A program made the position numbers and the translations under genes. From contig CAAENA010000093.1 in NCBI GenBank assembly GCA_900757205.1, positions 1 to 22,256 on the forward strand: a stretch of DNA of 22,256 nucleotides, written 5' to 3'. The notes below the pieces were generated by a model. It saw only the letters and a program-made list of their open reading frames with translations, did no database searches and had not been told where the DNA came from. Below, in pieces: positions 1-7,208 of the stretch (position 1 is its first letter; each line of letters begins with the position of its first letter). Source of the DNA: an uncultured Collinsella sp. (GTDB lineage: Bacteria; Actinomycetota; Coriobacteriia; Coriobacteriales; Coriobacteriaceae).

Positions 1-65
1 CATCAGCCCAGCGGCCCCAACCAACAACGACCCCATCGCAGGCCGCTCGCAGCAGCGTCACCGCA

Positions 66-195
66 GGCGGGGGCCGGGCTTGGTTTTCAGAACACTCCGC
101 AGACCAGTGTGGCGCCTTGTCCGCGGCTCCGAAGGAGCAGGACAAGGCGCCACACATGGTCGAGGACGTTCTGAAAACCAAGCCCGGCCCCCGCC
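66..195 (-). repeat. Long hairpin repeat, copy A (downstream of asd)
   Basis: A perfect 28-bp inverted repeat (66-93 with 168-195) encloses a second perfect 16-bp stem (107-122 with 140-155) and a small tip stem with loop GAA (126-138). Between outer and inner stems lies an asymmetric loop, ACTCCGCA (94-101) facing GAGGAC (162-167), followed by a 4-bp helix GACC/GGTC (102-105 with 158-161) and an AT bulge on one side. The same plan occurs at 5525-5651 and 10786-10910 with different stem sequences. It begins 12 nt after the asd stop codon and is given the strand of the asd transcript. No T-run follows it in that direction, so it is not a canonical intrinsic terminator. Bases 1-65 to its left hold nothing I recognise. 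Confidence 0.9.
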
Positions 196-207
196 GGATA
201 GGTCACA

Positions 208-1233
208 CTACTCGCAGAGCAGCTTAGCGATCTGGACGGCGTTGGTTGCCGCGCCCTTACGGATTTGGTCGCCGCAGCACCAGAAGGTGATACCGCGCGC
301 TGCCTCGGGGTTCGAGATGTCGCGACGCACGCGGCCGACCCAAATCAGGTCCTGGTCGGACGTATCCATCGGCATGGGGAAGCGGTCGTGTGCATCCTCG
401 GCGCTCATGTCGTCAACCAGCTTCACGCCCGGAGCGGCAGCCAGCGCGGCGCGAGCCTCCTCGACCGTGATGTCGCGCTCAAACTCGAGCGTAATGCTCT
501 CGGAGTGCGAGCGCAGTACAGGCACGCGCACGCAGGTGCAGTTCACGCGCAGCTCGGGCAGATGCATGATCTTGCGGCCCTCGTTCTGCAGTTTCATCTC
601 CTCGGAGGTAAAGCCCTCCTCCTTGACGCCGCCAATCTGCGGAATCAGGTTGCTCGCCAGCTGGGCGGCAAAGGCGCGCGGCTCGGGAATCTCCTCGCCG
701 CGGCCCAGGGCGGCCAGCTGAGCCTCAAGCTCAGCCATACCGGGAGCGCCAGCGCCCGAAGCCGCCTGGTACGTCGAGACGATCATGCGCTTCACGCCGG
801 CGAGCTGATGCAGCGGCCACGTAGGAACCAGACCGATGATGGTCGCGCAGTTGGGGTTGGCGATAAGGCCGTGATGCCACTTGATGTCGTCGGCATTGAT
901 CTCGGGCACAACCAGCGGCACCTCGGGATCCATGCGGAAGGCGTGGCTGTTGTCGACCACGACGGCGCCGCGCTTGACGGCCTCGGGCAACAGCTCCTTC
1001 GCGATGTCGTCGCCGGCAGCGCCGAGTACGATGTCGCAGCCCTCAAAAGCCTCGGGGCAAGCTTCCTCAATCACGATCTGCTCGCCGCGGAACTCGACGG
1101 TTTTACCCGCGGAGCGTGCACTTGCCAGCAGCTTGAGCTTGCCAACCGGGAACTCCTGCTCGTTGAGGCACTCGAGCATCTGGGTGCCTACAGCTCCCGT
1201 CGCGCCCAAAATAGCAACCGTGTACTGTTTCAT
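208..1233 (-). CDS. asd: Aspartate-semialdehyde dehydrogenase
   Basis: NADPH-dependent reduction of aspartyl phosphate to aspartate semialdehyde, the second step of the aspartate pathway and the branch point to lysine, threonine and methionine; cytoplasmic. The 341-residue protein opens with the Rossmann motif GATGAVG (about residues 10-16), has the active-site cysteine in NPNCAT (C129) and the catalytic histidine in RSHSES (H243), and is of normal family length. The frame is open further upstream, to 1320, but the family N-terminus fits the ATG at 1231-1233, which is preceded by an AAAGGGGA-type ribosome binding site; the upstream 29 residues are not family-like. It lies 173 nt downstream of lysC on the same strand, with a hairpin between them, so it may be co-transcribed in part or have its own promoter. 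A long hairpin repeat follows the stop. Confidence 0.96.
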   Translation of the reverse strand: MKQYTVAILGATGAVGTQMLECLNEQEFPVGKLKLLASARSAGKTVEFRGEQIVIEEACPEAFEGCDIVLGAAGDDIAKELLPEAVKRGAVVVDNSHAFRMDPEVPLVVPEINADDIKWHHGLIANPNCATIIGLVPTWPLHQLAGVKRMIVSTYQAASGAGAPGMAELEAQLAALGRGEEIPEPRAFAAQLASNLIPQIGGVKEEGFTSEEMKLQNEGRKIMHLPELRVNCTCVRVPVLRSHSESITLEFERDITVEEARAALAAAPGVKLVDDMSAEDAHDRFPMPMDTSDQDLIWVGRVRRDISNPEAARGITFWCCGDQIRKGAATNAVQIAKLLCE

Positions 1234-1307
1234 GCTTTCCCCTTTAAAGGTTGTGGCTTTTGCCCGCACGCCGAGCAGGCCGATTATTGTTGCCAGTGTA
1301 TACAAGA

Positions 1308-1334
1308 ACGGGGCGGGCACGAAACCCGCCCCGT
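1308..1334 (-). terminator. Hairpin between lysC and asd, possible terminator or attenuator
   Basis: A perfect 10-bp GC-rich stem (1308-1317 with 1325-1334) with a 7-nt loop lies 73 nt past the lysC stop and about 75 nt before the asd start. In the lysC direction it is followed by only a weak T-run (TTCTT), so termination is likely partial at best. Confidence 0.5.
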
Positions 1335-1365
1335 CGAAACGAAACCGAAACGAAACGCCCCACCG

Positions 1366-1396
1366 TGGATTTTTGAGACATGACCCAAAAATCTAC
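1366..1396. repeat. CATG-centred imperfect palindrome, copy 1
   Basis: The stretch reads as an imperfect palindrome, with arms GATTTTTG and CAAAAATC around a CATG centre (1368-1393), and is followed by TACCG. It closely matches a perfect palindrome at 15857-15876, including the adjoining TCTACCG. It ends 11 nt from the lysC stop codon. No gene is encoded here. It could be a protein binding site or a small dispersed repeat. Confidence 0.65.
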
Positions 1397-1406
1397 CGAG
1401 CGGTCG

Positions 1407-2795
1407 CTACTTTTTGAGCGCAGCCAGAGCGGGATCGACCGGCGCAGGAGCCTCCAGGTCAGAGACCTTCACAATGCCGTTCTCGTCGGAGAAGGCACGG
1501 TAAATGGTCCGAATCGCTAGGTCGAAGTCCTTCTCCTCGACACCGATAATGATGTTGATCTCATCGCAGCTCTGCGAAATCATGCGCACGCTCACGCCGG
1601 CCTGACCGAGCATGCCAAACAGATGGCCGGAAATACCAGCACGACCGCGCAGGTTGCGACCGACGGTTGCGATGAGCGCCAGGCCCTCGACAACCTCGAT
1701 CTCGAGCGGCTCGACCTCCTGCTGAATGTCGCCCACGAGTGAGTACAGCGAGTCGTGCACATCCTGCTCCTGCACCACGGCGCCAAAGCGGTCGACGCCG
1801 GTGGGCATGTGCTCGACGGAAACGTCATAGCGCTCGAACACCGAAAGCGCGCGGCGCATAAAGCCGACACGGGGCTTGGTGCGGTCGCGGGCGACGTTGA
1901 TGGCGACAAAACCGCGCTTGCCGGTCACGCCGGTAATGATGGGCTCTGCCTCGCCCTCGTCAGCCGTCTCGCTAATGATGGTGCCGGGGTCCTGCGGCGC
2001 ATTGGTGTTCTTGATGACCAGCGGAATACCCGCCTCACGCACGGGGAACACGGCCTCCTCGTGCAGAACGCTTGCGCCCATGTACGAAAGCTCGCGCAGC
2101 TCCTCGTAGGTAACGCGCGCAATGGGCTGAGCCTCGGGCACAATGCGAGGATCGGCAGAATAGAAGCCCGAGACGTCGGTCCAGTTCTCGTACAGATCGG
2201 CGCCCAGGCACTTGGCCAGAATCGAGCCGGAAATATCGCCGCCGCCACGGTCGAGCAGCTTGATCTGGCCCTCACGCGTCGCGCCGTAGAAACCGGGCAT
2301 AACAAAGCCGCCCTGCTGGCCGTACTCCTGCACCAGCTCGGAGGTGCGATTCATGCTGAGCGTACCGTCATGATGGAACGCAACAACCGTCGCGGCATCC
2401 AGGAACGGCAGACCCAGGTACTCGGCCATCAGACGGGCGGTAAAGTACTCGCCGCGGCTCACGAGTTCCTCGGTAGAGTAGCCGCCCGAGCGGGCGCGCT
2501 CGGCAAAGGCCGCGAACTCCTCGCGGATGGGATAGGTGAGCTCCAACTCGTCAGCGATATCAAAATAGCGCTGGCCGATGTCCTCGAGTAGTTCCTCGCA
2601 CGACACGTGATACTTAACGTGCGCGTTAACCAGGTAGAGCAGGTCGGTCACCTTGGTGTCGCCCTTAAAGCGGCGACCGCAGGCGGAAACCACCACAAAA
2701 CGGCGGGCAGGGTCGGCATCGACGATGGCCTTGATCTTCTTAAAGTGTTCGGCGTCGGCGACCGACGAGCCGCCAAACTTGGCAATCTTAATCAT
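1407..2795 (-). CDS. lysC: Aspartate kinase (aspartokinase III type)
   Basis: ATP-dependent phosphorylation of aspartate, first and usually feedback-controlled step of the lysine/threonine/methionine pathway. The 462-residue protein begins with the amino-acid-kinase motif KFGGSS (residues 6-11), contains SRGEYFTARL and the RGGGDISGSI nucleotide/substrate region, and ends in a pair of ACT-type regulatory domains (roughly residues 300-440). Length and sequence style resemble the monofunctional B. subtilis YclM type rather than the alpha/beta-overlap Asp kinases. The start at 2795 matches the family, although the nearest purine-rich ribosome-binding sequence (GAAAGG) is about 12-13 nt away, longer than usual. 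It is divergent from thrC across 104 nt and upstream of asd. Which amino acid inhibits it cannot be read from the sequence. Confidence 0.95.
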   Translation of the reverse strand: MIKIAKFGGSSVADAEHFKKIKAIVDADPARRFVVVSACGRRFKGDTKVTDLLYLVNAHVKYHVSCEELLEDIGQRYFDIADELELTYPIREEFAAFAERARSGGYSTEELVSRGEYFTARLMAEYLGLPFLDAATVVAFHHDGTLSMNRTSELVQEYGQQGGFVMPGFYGATREGQIKLLDRGGGDISGSILAKCLGADLYENWTDVSGFYSADPRIVPEAQPIARVTYEELRELSYMGASVLHEEAVFPVREAGIPLVIKNTNAPQDPGTIISETADEGEAEPIITGVTGKRGFVAINVARDRTKPRVGFMRRALSVFERYDVSVEHMPTGVDRFGAVVQEQDVHDSLYSLVGDIQQEVEPLEIEVVEGLALIATVGRNLRGRAGISGHLFGMLGQAGVSVRMISQSCDEINIIIGVEEKDFDLAIRTIYRAFSDENGIVKVSDLEAPAPVDPALAALKK

Positions 2796-2899
2796 GGGCT
2801 GGAGGTTACCTTTCTAAAAAGCCTCTGCGAACCTATTTTGCGCGCTCTGATACCATGGTTTCACCGATTGGGACCAAGGCATCCGAGGAGCAGTGTTAT
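2796..2899. promoter_or_regulatory. Divergent lysC/thrC control region
   Basis: This 104-nt space must contain the start signals of both lysC (leftward) and thrC (rightward). A possible leftward promoter is TTGGTC with TATCAG 19 nt further on (about 2847-2877), which is a poor match. No lysine riboswitch or T-box-like structure is visible, and the space is too short for one. The thrC ribosome binding site GAGGAG is at 2885-2890. Confidence 0.35.
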
Positions 2900-4417
2900 A
2901 TGGGAACTTATCATAGTACACGAGGACGCACTTTATCGTGCTCAAGTAAGGTGGCAATCCGTACTGGCATCGCTCCCGACGGGGGTTTGTTTGTCTCGGA
3001 CGAGCTCGGCACCCAGCAGGTCGATATCAGCTCGCTTGCAGATAAATCGTACTTTGAAATCGCTCAAGATGTGTTGGGAATGTTACTGAATGATTACACG
3101 GCCGAAGAAATTTCGGCGTGTGTCGACGAAGCATACCGCGGCACGTTCGCGAGCGAAGAGGTCACGCCGCTCGTCAAACTCGATGCCGCACCGGGCGTCG
3201 ACGCCCCTCAGACCTATGTGATGGAGCTCTTTGGCGGCCCCACGAGCGCCTTTAAGGACGTCGCTCTGCAGATGCTCCCCCGCCTCATGGCCCGCACTTC
3301 CGCCAAGGACGGCGGCGCCGAGCGCATCATGATCGTCACCGCCACGTCGGGCGACACGGGCAAGGCAGCACTCGCCGGCTTTGCCGACGCCCCGGGCACG
3401 GGCATCACCGTCTTTTATCCCGAAGGCAAAGTCAGCCGCGTGCAGAATCTGCAGATGTCCACTCAGGAGGGCGATAACGTCGCCGTCTGCGGCATCCGCG
3501 GCAACTTTGACGATGCCCAGAGTGCCGTCAAGCGCATCTTTGCCGATAAGGGGCTTGCCGAGCGCCTGGAGGCTACCGGCACGGTACTTTCGAGCGCCAA
3601 CTCCATCAACGTCGGCCGCCTGGTGCCGCAGGTCGTCTACTACTTTGCCGCCTATGCGCAGCTGCTGCGCGCCGGCGCCATCGAGGCCGGCGACGCCGTG
3701 GAGTTCTGCGTACCGACCGGCAACTTTGGCGATATCCTGGCCGGCTATTACGCCAAGCGCATGGGTCTGCCCGTCGCCAAGCTCGTCGTGGCGAGCGACA
3801 AGAACAACGTGCTTGCCGACTTCCTGACCACCGGCGCCTACGACCGCAACCGTCCGTTCTTCACGACCATCTCGCCGTCGATGGACATCCTCATCAGCTC
3901 TAACCTTGAGCGCATGCTGTACTTCCTGTCCGATGGCGACTGCGAGCTCGTTGCCGGCCTTATGGAGCAGCTTGCCCAGACCGGCCGCTACGAGGTGCCC
4001 GCCGAGCTGCTGGCCAAGATCCAGAGCGTGTTTGGCTGCGGCTGGGCCAGCGAGGACGAGGTCCGCGCTGCCATCAAGAACTGCTGGGACGCCAACGGCT
4101 ACATGATCGACCCGCACACCGCTTGCGGCTATCACGTCTTTGAGCAGGTCGCCCCCGCCGAGGGCGCCAAGGCCCGCGTGCTGCTTTCGACCGCCAGCCC
4201 CTACAAGTTCCCGCGCGCCTGCTGCGACGCCCTGGGGCTCGACGTTCCCGAGGATGATTTTGAGGCCATGCGTGTGCTCGAGCAGGCCACCAACACGGTC
4301 GCCCCGACCCAGCTCGCCGAACTCGAATCCAAACCCGTCCGCTTCGAAGACGTCTGTGACGTCGATGAGATGGCCAACTACGTAGAGTCTGCAGCAAAAC
4401 GAATGAGCACCAACTAA
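2900..4417 (+). CDS. thrC: Threonine synthase
   Basis: PLP-dependent conversion of O-phosphohomoserine to threonine, the last step of threonine biosynthesis. The 505-residue protein starts with the family-typical YHSTRGR and APDGGLFV region, has the PLP lysine in GGPTSAFKDVALQ (K119), and carries the phosphate-binding loop PTGNFGDILAG. The frame continues back to 2855, but the ATG at 2900 is chosen because GAGGAG at 2885-2890 sits 9 nt ahead of it and the family N-terminus begins there. It is divergent from lysC and followed by a strong terminator and then thrB, whose product supplies its substrate. Length is in the range of the long bacterial/fungal-type threonine synthases. Confidence 0.96.
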   Translation: MGTYHSTRGRTLSCSSKVAIRTGIAPDGGLFVSDELGTQQVDISSLADKSYFEIAQDVLGMLLNDYTAEEISACVDEAYRGTFASEEVTPLVKLDAAPGVDAPQTYVMELFGGPTSAFKDVALQMLPRLMARTSAKDGGAERIMIVTATSGDTGKAALAGFADAPGTGITVFYPEGKVSRVQNLQMSTQEGDNVAVCGIRGNFDDAQSAVKRIFADKGLAERLEATGTVLSSANSINVGRLVPQVVYYFAAYAQLLRAGAIEAGDAVEFCVPTGNFGDILAGYYAKRMGLPVAKLVVASDKNNVLADFLTTGAYDRNRPFFTTISPSMDILISSNLERMLYFLSDGDCELVAGLMEQLAQTGRYEVPAELLAKIQSVFGCGWASEDEVRAAIKNCWDANGYMIDPHTACGYHVFEQVAPAEGAKARVLLSTASPYKFPRACCDALGLDVPEDDFEAMRVLEQATNTVAPTQLAELESKPVRFEDVCDVDEMANYVESAAKRMSTN

Positions 4418-4429
4418 ACCCCTTATTAA

Positions 4430-4460
4430 GCGCCGGCGAAAGCCGGCGCACCTTCTTTTA
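4430..4460 (+). terminator. Intrinsic terminator of thrC
   Basis: A perfect 8-bp GC stem (4430-4437 with 4442-4449) closed by a GAAA tetraloop is followed by the T-rich CCTTCTTTTA. It starts 12 nt after the thrC stop, so thrB probably needs its own promoter or read-through. Confidence 0.85.
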
Positions 4461-4494
4461 TCAGAAACCCACCGGGATGATGACGAACTGACAT

Positions 4495-4606
4495 GCGGGT
4501 CTGGCCGTTTAGTTCGTCGCGAGTTCCGCACGAGCCGGAAAGCACTTAATGTGCTTTCCGAGCGAGCCAGGACTGCCCGAGCAGCGAACTAAACGGCCAG
4601 ACCCGC
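4495..4606. repeat. Long hairpin repeat, divergent copy B (thrB leader)
   Basis: A perfect 22-bp inverted repeat (4495-4516 with 4585-4606) encloses a perfect 10-bp stem (4536-4545 with 4551-4560) with a TTAAT loop. Its internal loops contain TTCCGCA (4524-4530) and AGGAC (4569-4573), the same words as in the other long hairpins and in the same order as copies A and D read on the plus strand. The 4-bp covarying helix and GAA tip are missing. The right arm ends 2 nt before the thrB ribosome binding site AGGAGG (4609-4614). Confidence 0.85.
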
Positions 4607-4620
4607 CCAGGAGGACTCAC

Positions 4621-5502
4621 ATGATCAAAATCACCGTCCCAGCAACCAGCGCCAACCTAGGCATCGGCTACGACACCCTCGGCATGGCCGTCAGCCTCTA
4701 CTCGCACTTCACCTTCGAGCGCGCCGACAAGCTCACCATCACGGGCTGCCCCGAGGAGTTCCAAAACGAGAATAACCTGGTCTACGTGAGCTTTGTCGAT
4801 GCCTTGGCCGCCTGGGGCGAGCCGGCCTTCCCCGTCGCTATCGACATTCAGACCGACGTGCCCGTCGCCCGCGGCCTAGGTTCCAGCTCCACCTGCGTTG
4901 TCGCCGGCATCATGGCTGCCGCCGCGCTGACAGGCCACACCGTCGACCGCGCCGAGCTCGTCCGCATCGCCACCGAGGTCGAGGGCCATCCCGATAATGT
5001 CGCCCCCGCCATCCTGGGCGGCGCCGTCTGCTCCTTTACGCCGACCGACTCGCTCCCCCAGTGCCTACGCTACGAGGTAAGCGATCGCTTGCGTTTTATT
5101 ACCGTGATTCCGCCCTACGAGGTGCATACGAGCGAGGCGCGCAAGGTTGTGCCGCAGGAGATTCCACTCTCCACTGCCGTATGGCAAATGGGCCGCATCG
5201 CCGGCATGACGCGCGGCCTGGAGACTGGCGACCTGGACCTGATTGCCGCCGCCAACGACGACCGCATCCAGGAGCCCTATCGCCGCCGCCTCATCCCCGA
5301 CTACAACGCCGTGCGCGACACCTGCCTTAACGGAGGCGCCAAGACCATTTGGATCAGTGGTTCGGGCTCAACTCTCATGGCCGTGACTGACGACACCATC
5401 GTGGCAAAGTTCCTGCAGGTCAAGCTGCGTGAGCAGTTCCCCAAGTGTGACACGCATATTCTGACGTGCGACACCGAGGGCGCTCAAATCGAGTACCTGT
5501 AG
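4621..5502 (+). CDS. thrB: Homoserine kinase
   Basis: ATP-dependent phosphorylation of homoserine, giving the substrate of the upstream thrC product. The 293-residue protein is a GHMP kinase: N-terminal VPATSANLGIGYDTLG, the glycine/serine-rich phosphate loop PVARGLGSSSTCVVAG (residues 81-96), EGHPDNVAPAILGG, and a C-terminal WISGSGSTLMA motif. The frame is open upstream to 4549 but those residues lie inside the hairpin repeat; the ATG at 4621 has AGGAGG at 4609-4614 and gives the family N-terminus. It is separated from thrC by a terminator and a 112-nt hairpin. No promoter is obvious in 4461-4494. The stop codon lies inside an inverted-repeat arm. Confidence 0.95.
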   Translation: MIKITVPATSANLGIGYDTLGMAVSLYSHFTFERADKLTITGCPEEFQNENNLVYVSFVDALAAWGEPAFPVAIDIQTDVPVARGLGSSSTCVVAGIMAAAALTGHTVDRAELVRIATEVEGHPDNVAPAILGGAVCSFTPTDSLPQCLRYEVSDRLRFITVIPPYEVHTSEARKVVPQEIPLSTAVWQMGRIAGMTRGLETGDLDLIAAANDDRIQEPYRRRLIPDYNAVRDTCLNGGAKTIWISGSGSTLMAVTDDTIVAKFLQVKLREQFPKCDTHILTCDTEGAQIEYL

Positions 5503-5524
5503 ACATCGCCGATCGGTCTGTCCT

Positions 5525-5651
5525 GGCCACCCAGGGGCATCCCCTTAAAAACGTCCTCGCACTTGAGGCCCGCTTATCCTGCTCCTTCGGAGCATCGGAT
5601 AGGCGGGCCTCGTGCTGCGGAATGTTTTTAAGGGGATGCCCCTGGGTGGCC
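5525..5651 (+). repeat. Long hairpin repeat, copy C (downstream of thrB)
   Basis: A perfect 28-bp inverted repeat (5525-5552 with 5624-5651) encloses a 15-bp inner stem with one wobble (5565-5579 with 5597-5611) and the tip TGCTCC/GGAGCA. The conserved features are on the minus strand: ATTCCGCA (5616-5623), the 4-bp helix GCAC/GTGC, an AA bulge, GAGGAC (5553-5558), and a GAA tip identical over GCTCCGAAGGAGCA to copy A. A further 14-bp inverted repeat lies outside it (5496-5509 with 5669-5682) and includes the thrB stop codon. The polarity relative to thrB is the same as that of copies A and D relative to asd and the grcA-like gene. Confidence 0.9.
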
Positions 5652-5732
5652 CTATGGTAACGTGACTAGCGATGTCTACAGGGACCCACGCTTTGAAGGG
5701 GCGCCGGGCTGAAATTATGGCCTTTTATTGGT

Positions 5733-5759
5733 AGGGGCTCTTGCTAGGCTGGAGCCCTT
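5733..5759. other. Stem-loop at the 3' end of engB
   Basis: An 8-bp stem with one G-U pair (5733-5740 with 5752-5759) begins right after the engB stop codon. There is no T-run in either direction, so it may protect the 3' end or act as a weak convergent terminator between thrB and engB. Confidence 0.4.
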
Positions 5760-5760
5760 A

Positions 5761-6351
5761 CTAGAGGCAGGCCTCGGCGATGCGACGTTTGAGTTCGTCG
5801 ATACCGATACCGGTCTGGGAGCTTGTGATGATTACGTTCTCGGCCGGGACGTTGAGCTGCTTTTTGATGGCTGCTGCCTGGCGGGCCTGTTGGGTGCGGC
5901 TGAGCTTGTCGGCCTTGGTGAGGCAGACGATAAAGTTGAACTCGTTGCCCTGCAGATAGTCGATCATGTCGTGATCGAGCTTGCTCGGGTCGTGACGAAT
6001 ATCCACCAGCGACACGACCAGGTTAAAGCTGCGCTCGGAGTCAAAGAAGTCGCCGATGAGCTCTGCCCAGCGGTCGCGCTCGGCCTTGGAGCGACGGGCG
6101 AAACCGTAACCCGGCAGGTCCACGAAATGCACGTCGTCGGCCTCAAAAAAGTTGATGTTGCTCGTCTTGCCCGGCGTGCTCGAAACCTTGACCAGGTTCT
6201 TGCGGCCAAAGAGCTTGTTCATAATCGACGACTTGCCCACGTTGGAGCGGCCCACAAAGCTCACCTCGGGGCAGGTGGACTCGGGGATCTGCGAAACCTT
6301 GCCGTAGCTGGCAACGAACTTGGCAAGCTGGTAGTTAATGGAATCGGCCAT
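5761..6351 (-). CDS. engB: Ribosome biogenesis GTP-binding protein EngB/YsxC
   Basis: TRAFAC-class GTPase needed for assembly of the large ribosomal subunit; cytoplasmic. The 196-residue protein shows all G motifs in order: G1 GRSNVGKSS (34-42), G2 threonine in SSTPGKT (57-63), G3 DLPGYGFA (78-85), G4 TKAD (145-148) and G5 TSS (176-178). Size is normal. A GTG two codons upstream (6355-6357) is in frame, but it would overlap the AAGGAG ribosome binding site; the ATG at 6349-6351 lies 5 nt after that site and is preferred. It follows mtnN by 38 nt on the same strand, probably in one transcript, and converges on thrB. Confidence 0.95.
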   Translation of the reverse strand: MADSINYQLAKFVASYGKVSQIPESTCPEVSFVGRSNVGKSSIMNKLFGRKNLVKVSSTPGKTSNINFFEADDVHFVDLPGYGFARRSKAERDRWAELIGDFFDSERSFNLVVSLVDIRHDPSKLDHDMIDYLQGNEFNFIVCLTKADKLSRTQQARQAAAIKKQLNVPAENVIITSSQTGIGIDELKRRIAEACL

Positions 6352-6389
6352 GGACACTCCTTGGTCGTAGGTTCTTACAAAAGAGCGCG

Positions 6390-7130
6390 CTAATAGATAG
6401 CAGCGATACGGCGGACGATATCGAGCGTGATGTCACTTGCGACACGCGCGTACTCGAACAGATCGAACTCGCGGTCGCAAATCGCATCGTACGCCTCGTC
6501 ACAATTATCGCTGATAGCGCGCAGCACCAGGCAATCGACACCATTTTTAGTTGCGACATGGGCAATCGCCGCACCTTCCATGCCAACACAATCGGCATGC
6601 GTCGCCTCGATAGCGTCGCTGCGCATGGCGGCGCCCGTCACAAAGCGGTTACCCGTGGCAATCGTACCGACCAGGAACTGCTTGGTGCCCTCGTTCGAAG
6701 CGGCTACATCTGTCGAAGCGTTGACAAAGCCACGCTCAGCAAGCACGTCGGCGGCAATATCGACCAGCGCAGGCGTCGAGGCAAACTCTTCGAGTCCCGG
6801 TGCTGACTCGGCGATAAGCGCAGTATCGGTATCCAGATAGCGCAGGCGTTTGCCGATGACCACATCGTCGATATGGAGTTTGGGGTTCAAACCGCCCGCG
6901 ATACCCGAGAGCACAACGGCCTGCGGGGCATATTTACTAATGAGATGCTGCGTCGCAGCAGCGGCGTTCACCGTGCCCATGCCCGCCGTTGTGGCGACAA
7001 GCGTCAGGCCGTCGAACTCACCGCTCACAACGGTCAAGCCTGCCTCCTGTGCCTCGCAAACGTCGCTCAGCTCTTCCTTAATCTGCATGATCTCTTTTTC
7101 GAGTGCACCGATAATCGCGATGGTAGCCAT
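6390..7130 (-). CDS. mtnN: 5'-methylthioadenosine/S-adenosylhomocysteine nucleosidase
   Basis: Hydrolyses MTA and SAH to adenine plus the thioribose sugars, clearing products of S-adenosylmethionine use and feeding methionine salvage and autoinducer-2 chemistry. The 246-residue protein matches the PNP/UDP phosphorylase fold: N-terminal IIGALEKEI with a catalytic glutamate (E13), SGIAGGLNP, the substrate-binding MEGAAIAHV (M185-E186) and ISDN with catalytic D208. The open frame starts four codons earlier, but the ATG at 7128-7130 has GGGGA about 5 nt upstream and gives the standard N-terminus. It lies between the serine hydrolase gene (78 nt upstream) and engB (38 nt downstream), all on the minus strand. 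Confidence 0.94.
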   Translation of the reverse strand: MATIAIIGALEKEIMQIKEELSDVCEAQEAGLTVVSGEFDGLTLVATTAGMGTVNAAAATQHLISKYAPQAVVLSGIAGGLNPKLHIDDVVIGKRLRYLDTDTALIAESAPGLEEFASTPALVDIAADVLAERGFVNASTDVAASNEGTKQFLVGTIATGNRFVTGAAMRSDAIEATHADCVGMEGAAIAHVATKNGVDCLVLRAISDNCDEAYDAICDREFDLFEYARVASDITLDIVRRIAAIY

Positions 7131-7184
7131 GCCATTCCCCAAACCTATACGAAATTCTCAACCACGGTATGGTACCAGCATTTT

Positions 7185-7201
7185 GTTTGACCTCGTCAAA
7201 C
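7185..7201. other. Short perfect stem-loop between serine hydrolase and mtnN
   Basis: A perfect 7-bp stem, GTTTGAC with GTCAAAC around CTC, lies in the 78-nt gap. No T-run follows on the minus strand. The TTGAC within it could also serve as a -35 for mtnN (TTGACG, then TACCAT 19 nt on), or the palindrome could be an operator; neither is established. Confidence 0.4.
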
Positions 7202-7208
7202 GAACACG

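Noticed and set aside
66..195. Long hairpins as ordinary intrinsic terminators
   Set aside because: None of the three good copies is followed by a T-run in the direction of the upstream gene, and their 125-130 nt size with conserved loops is far beyond a usual terminator.
80..721. Frame running through hairpin copy A into asd
   Set aside because: The first part is an inverted repeat and the rest is antisense to asd. A protein-like run around the loop words is not kept in the frame of the other copies.
265..1383. Long plus-strand open frame opposite asd
   Set aside because: It is antisense to a clear asd gene and shows no family features; long antisense frames are common in GC-rich DNA.
2796..2899. 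Lysine riboswitch upstream of lysC
   Set aside because: The 104-nt divergent gap is too short and no multi-helix junction is visible.
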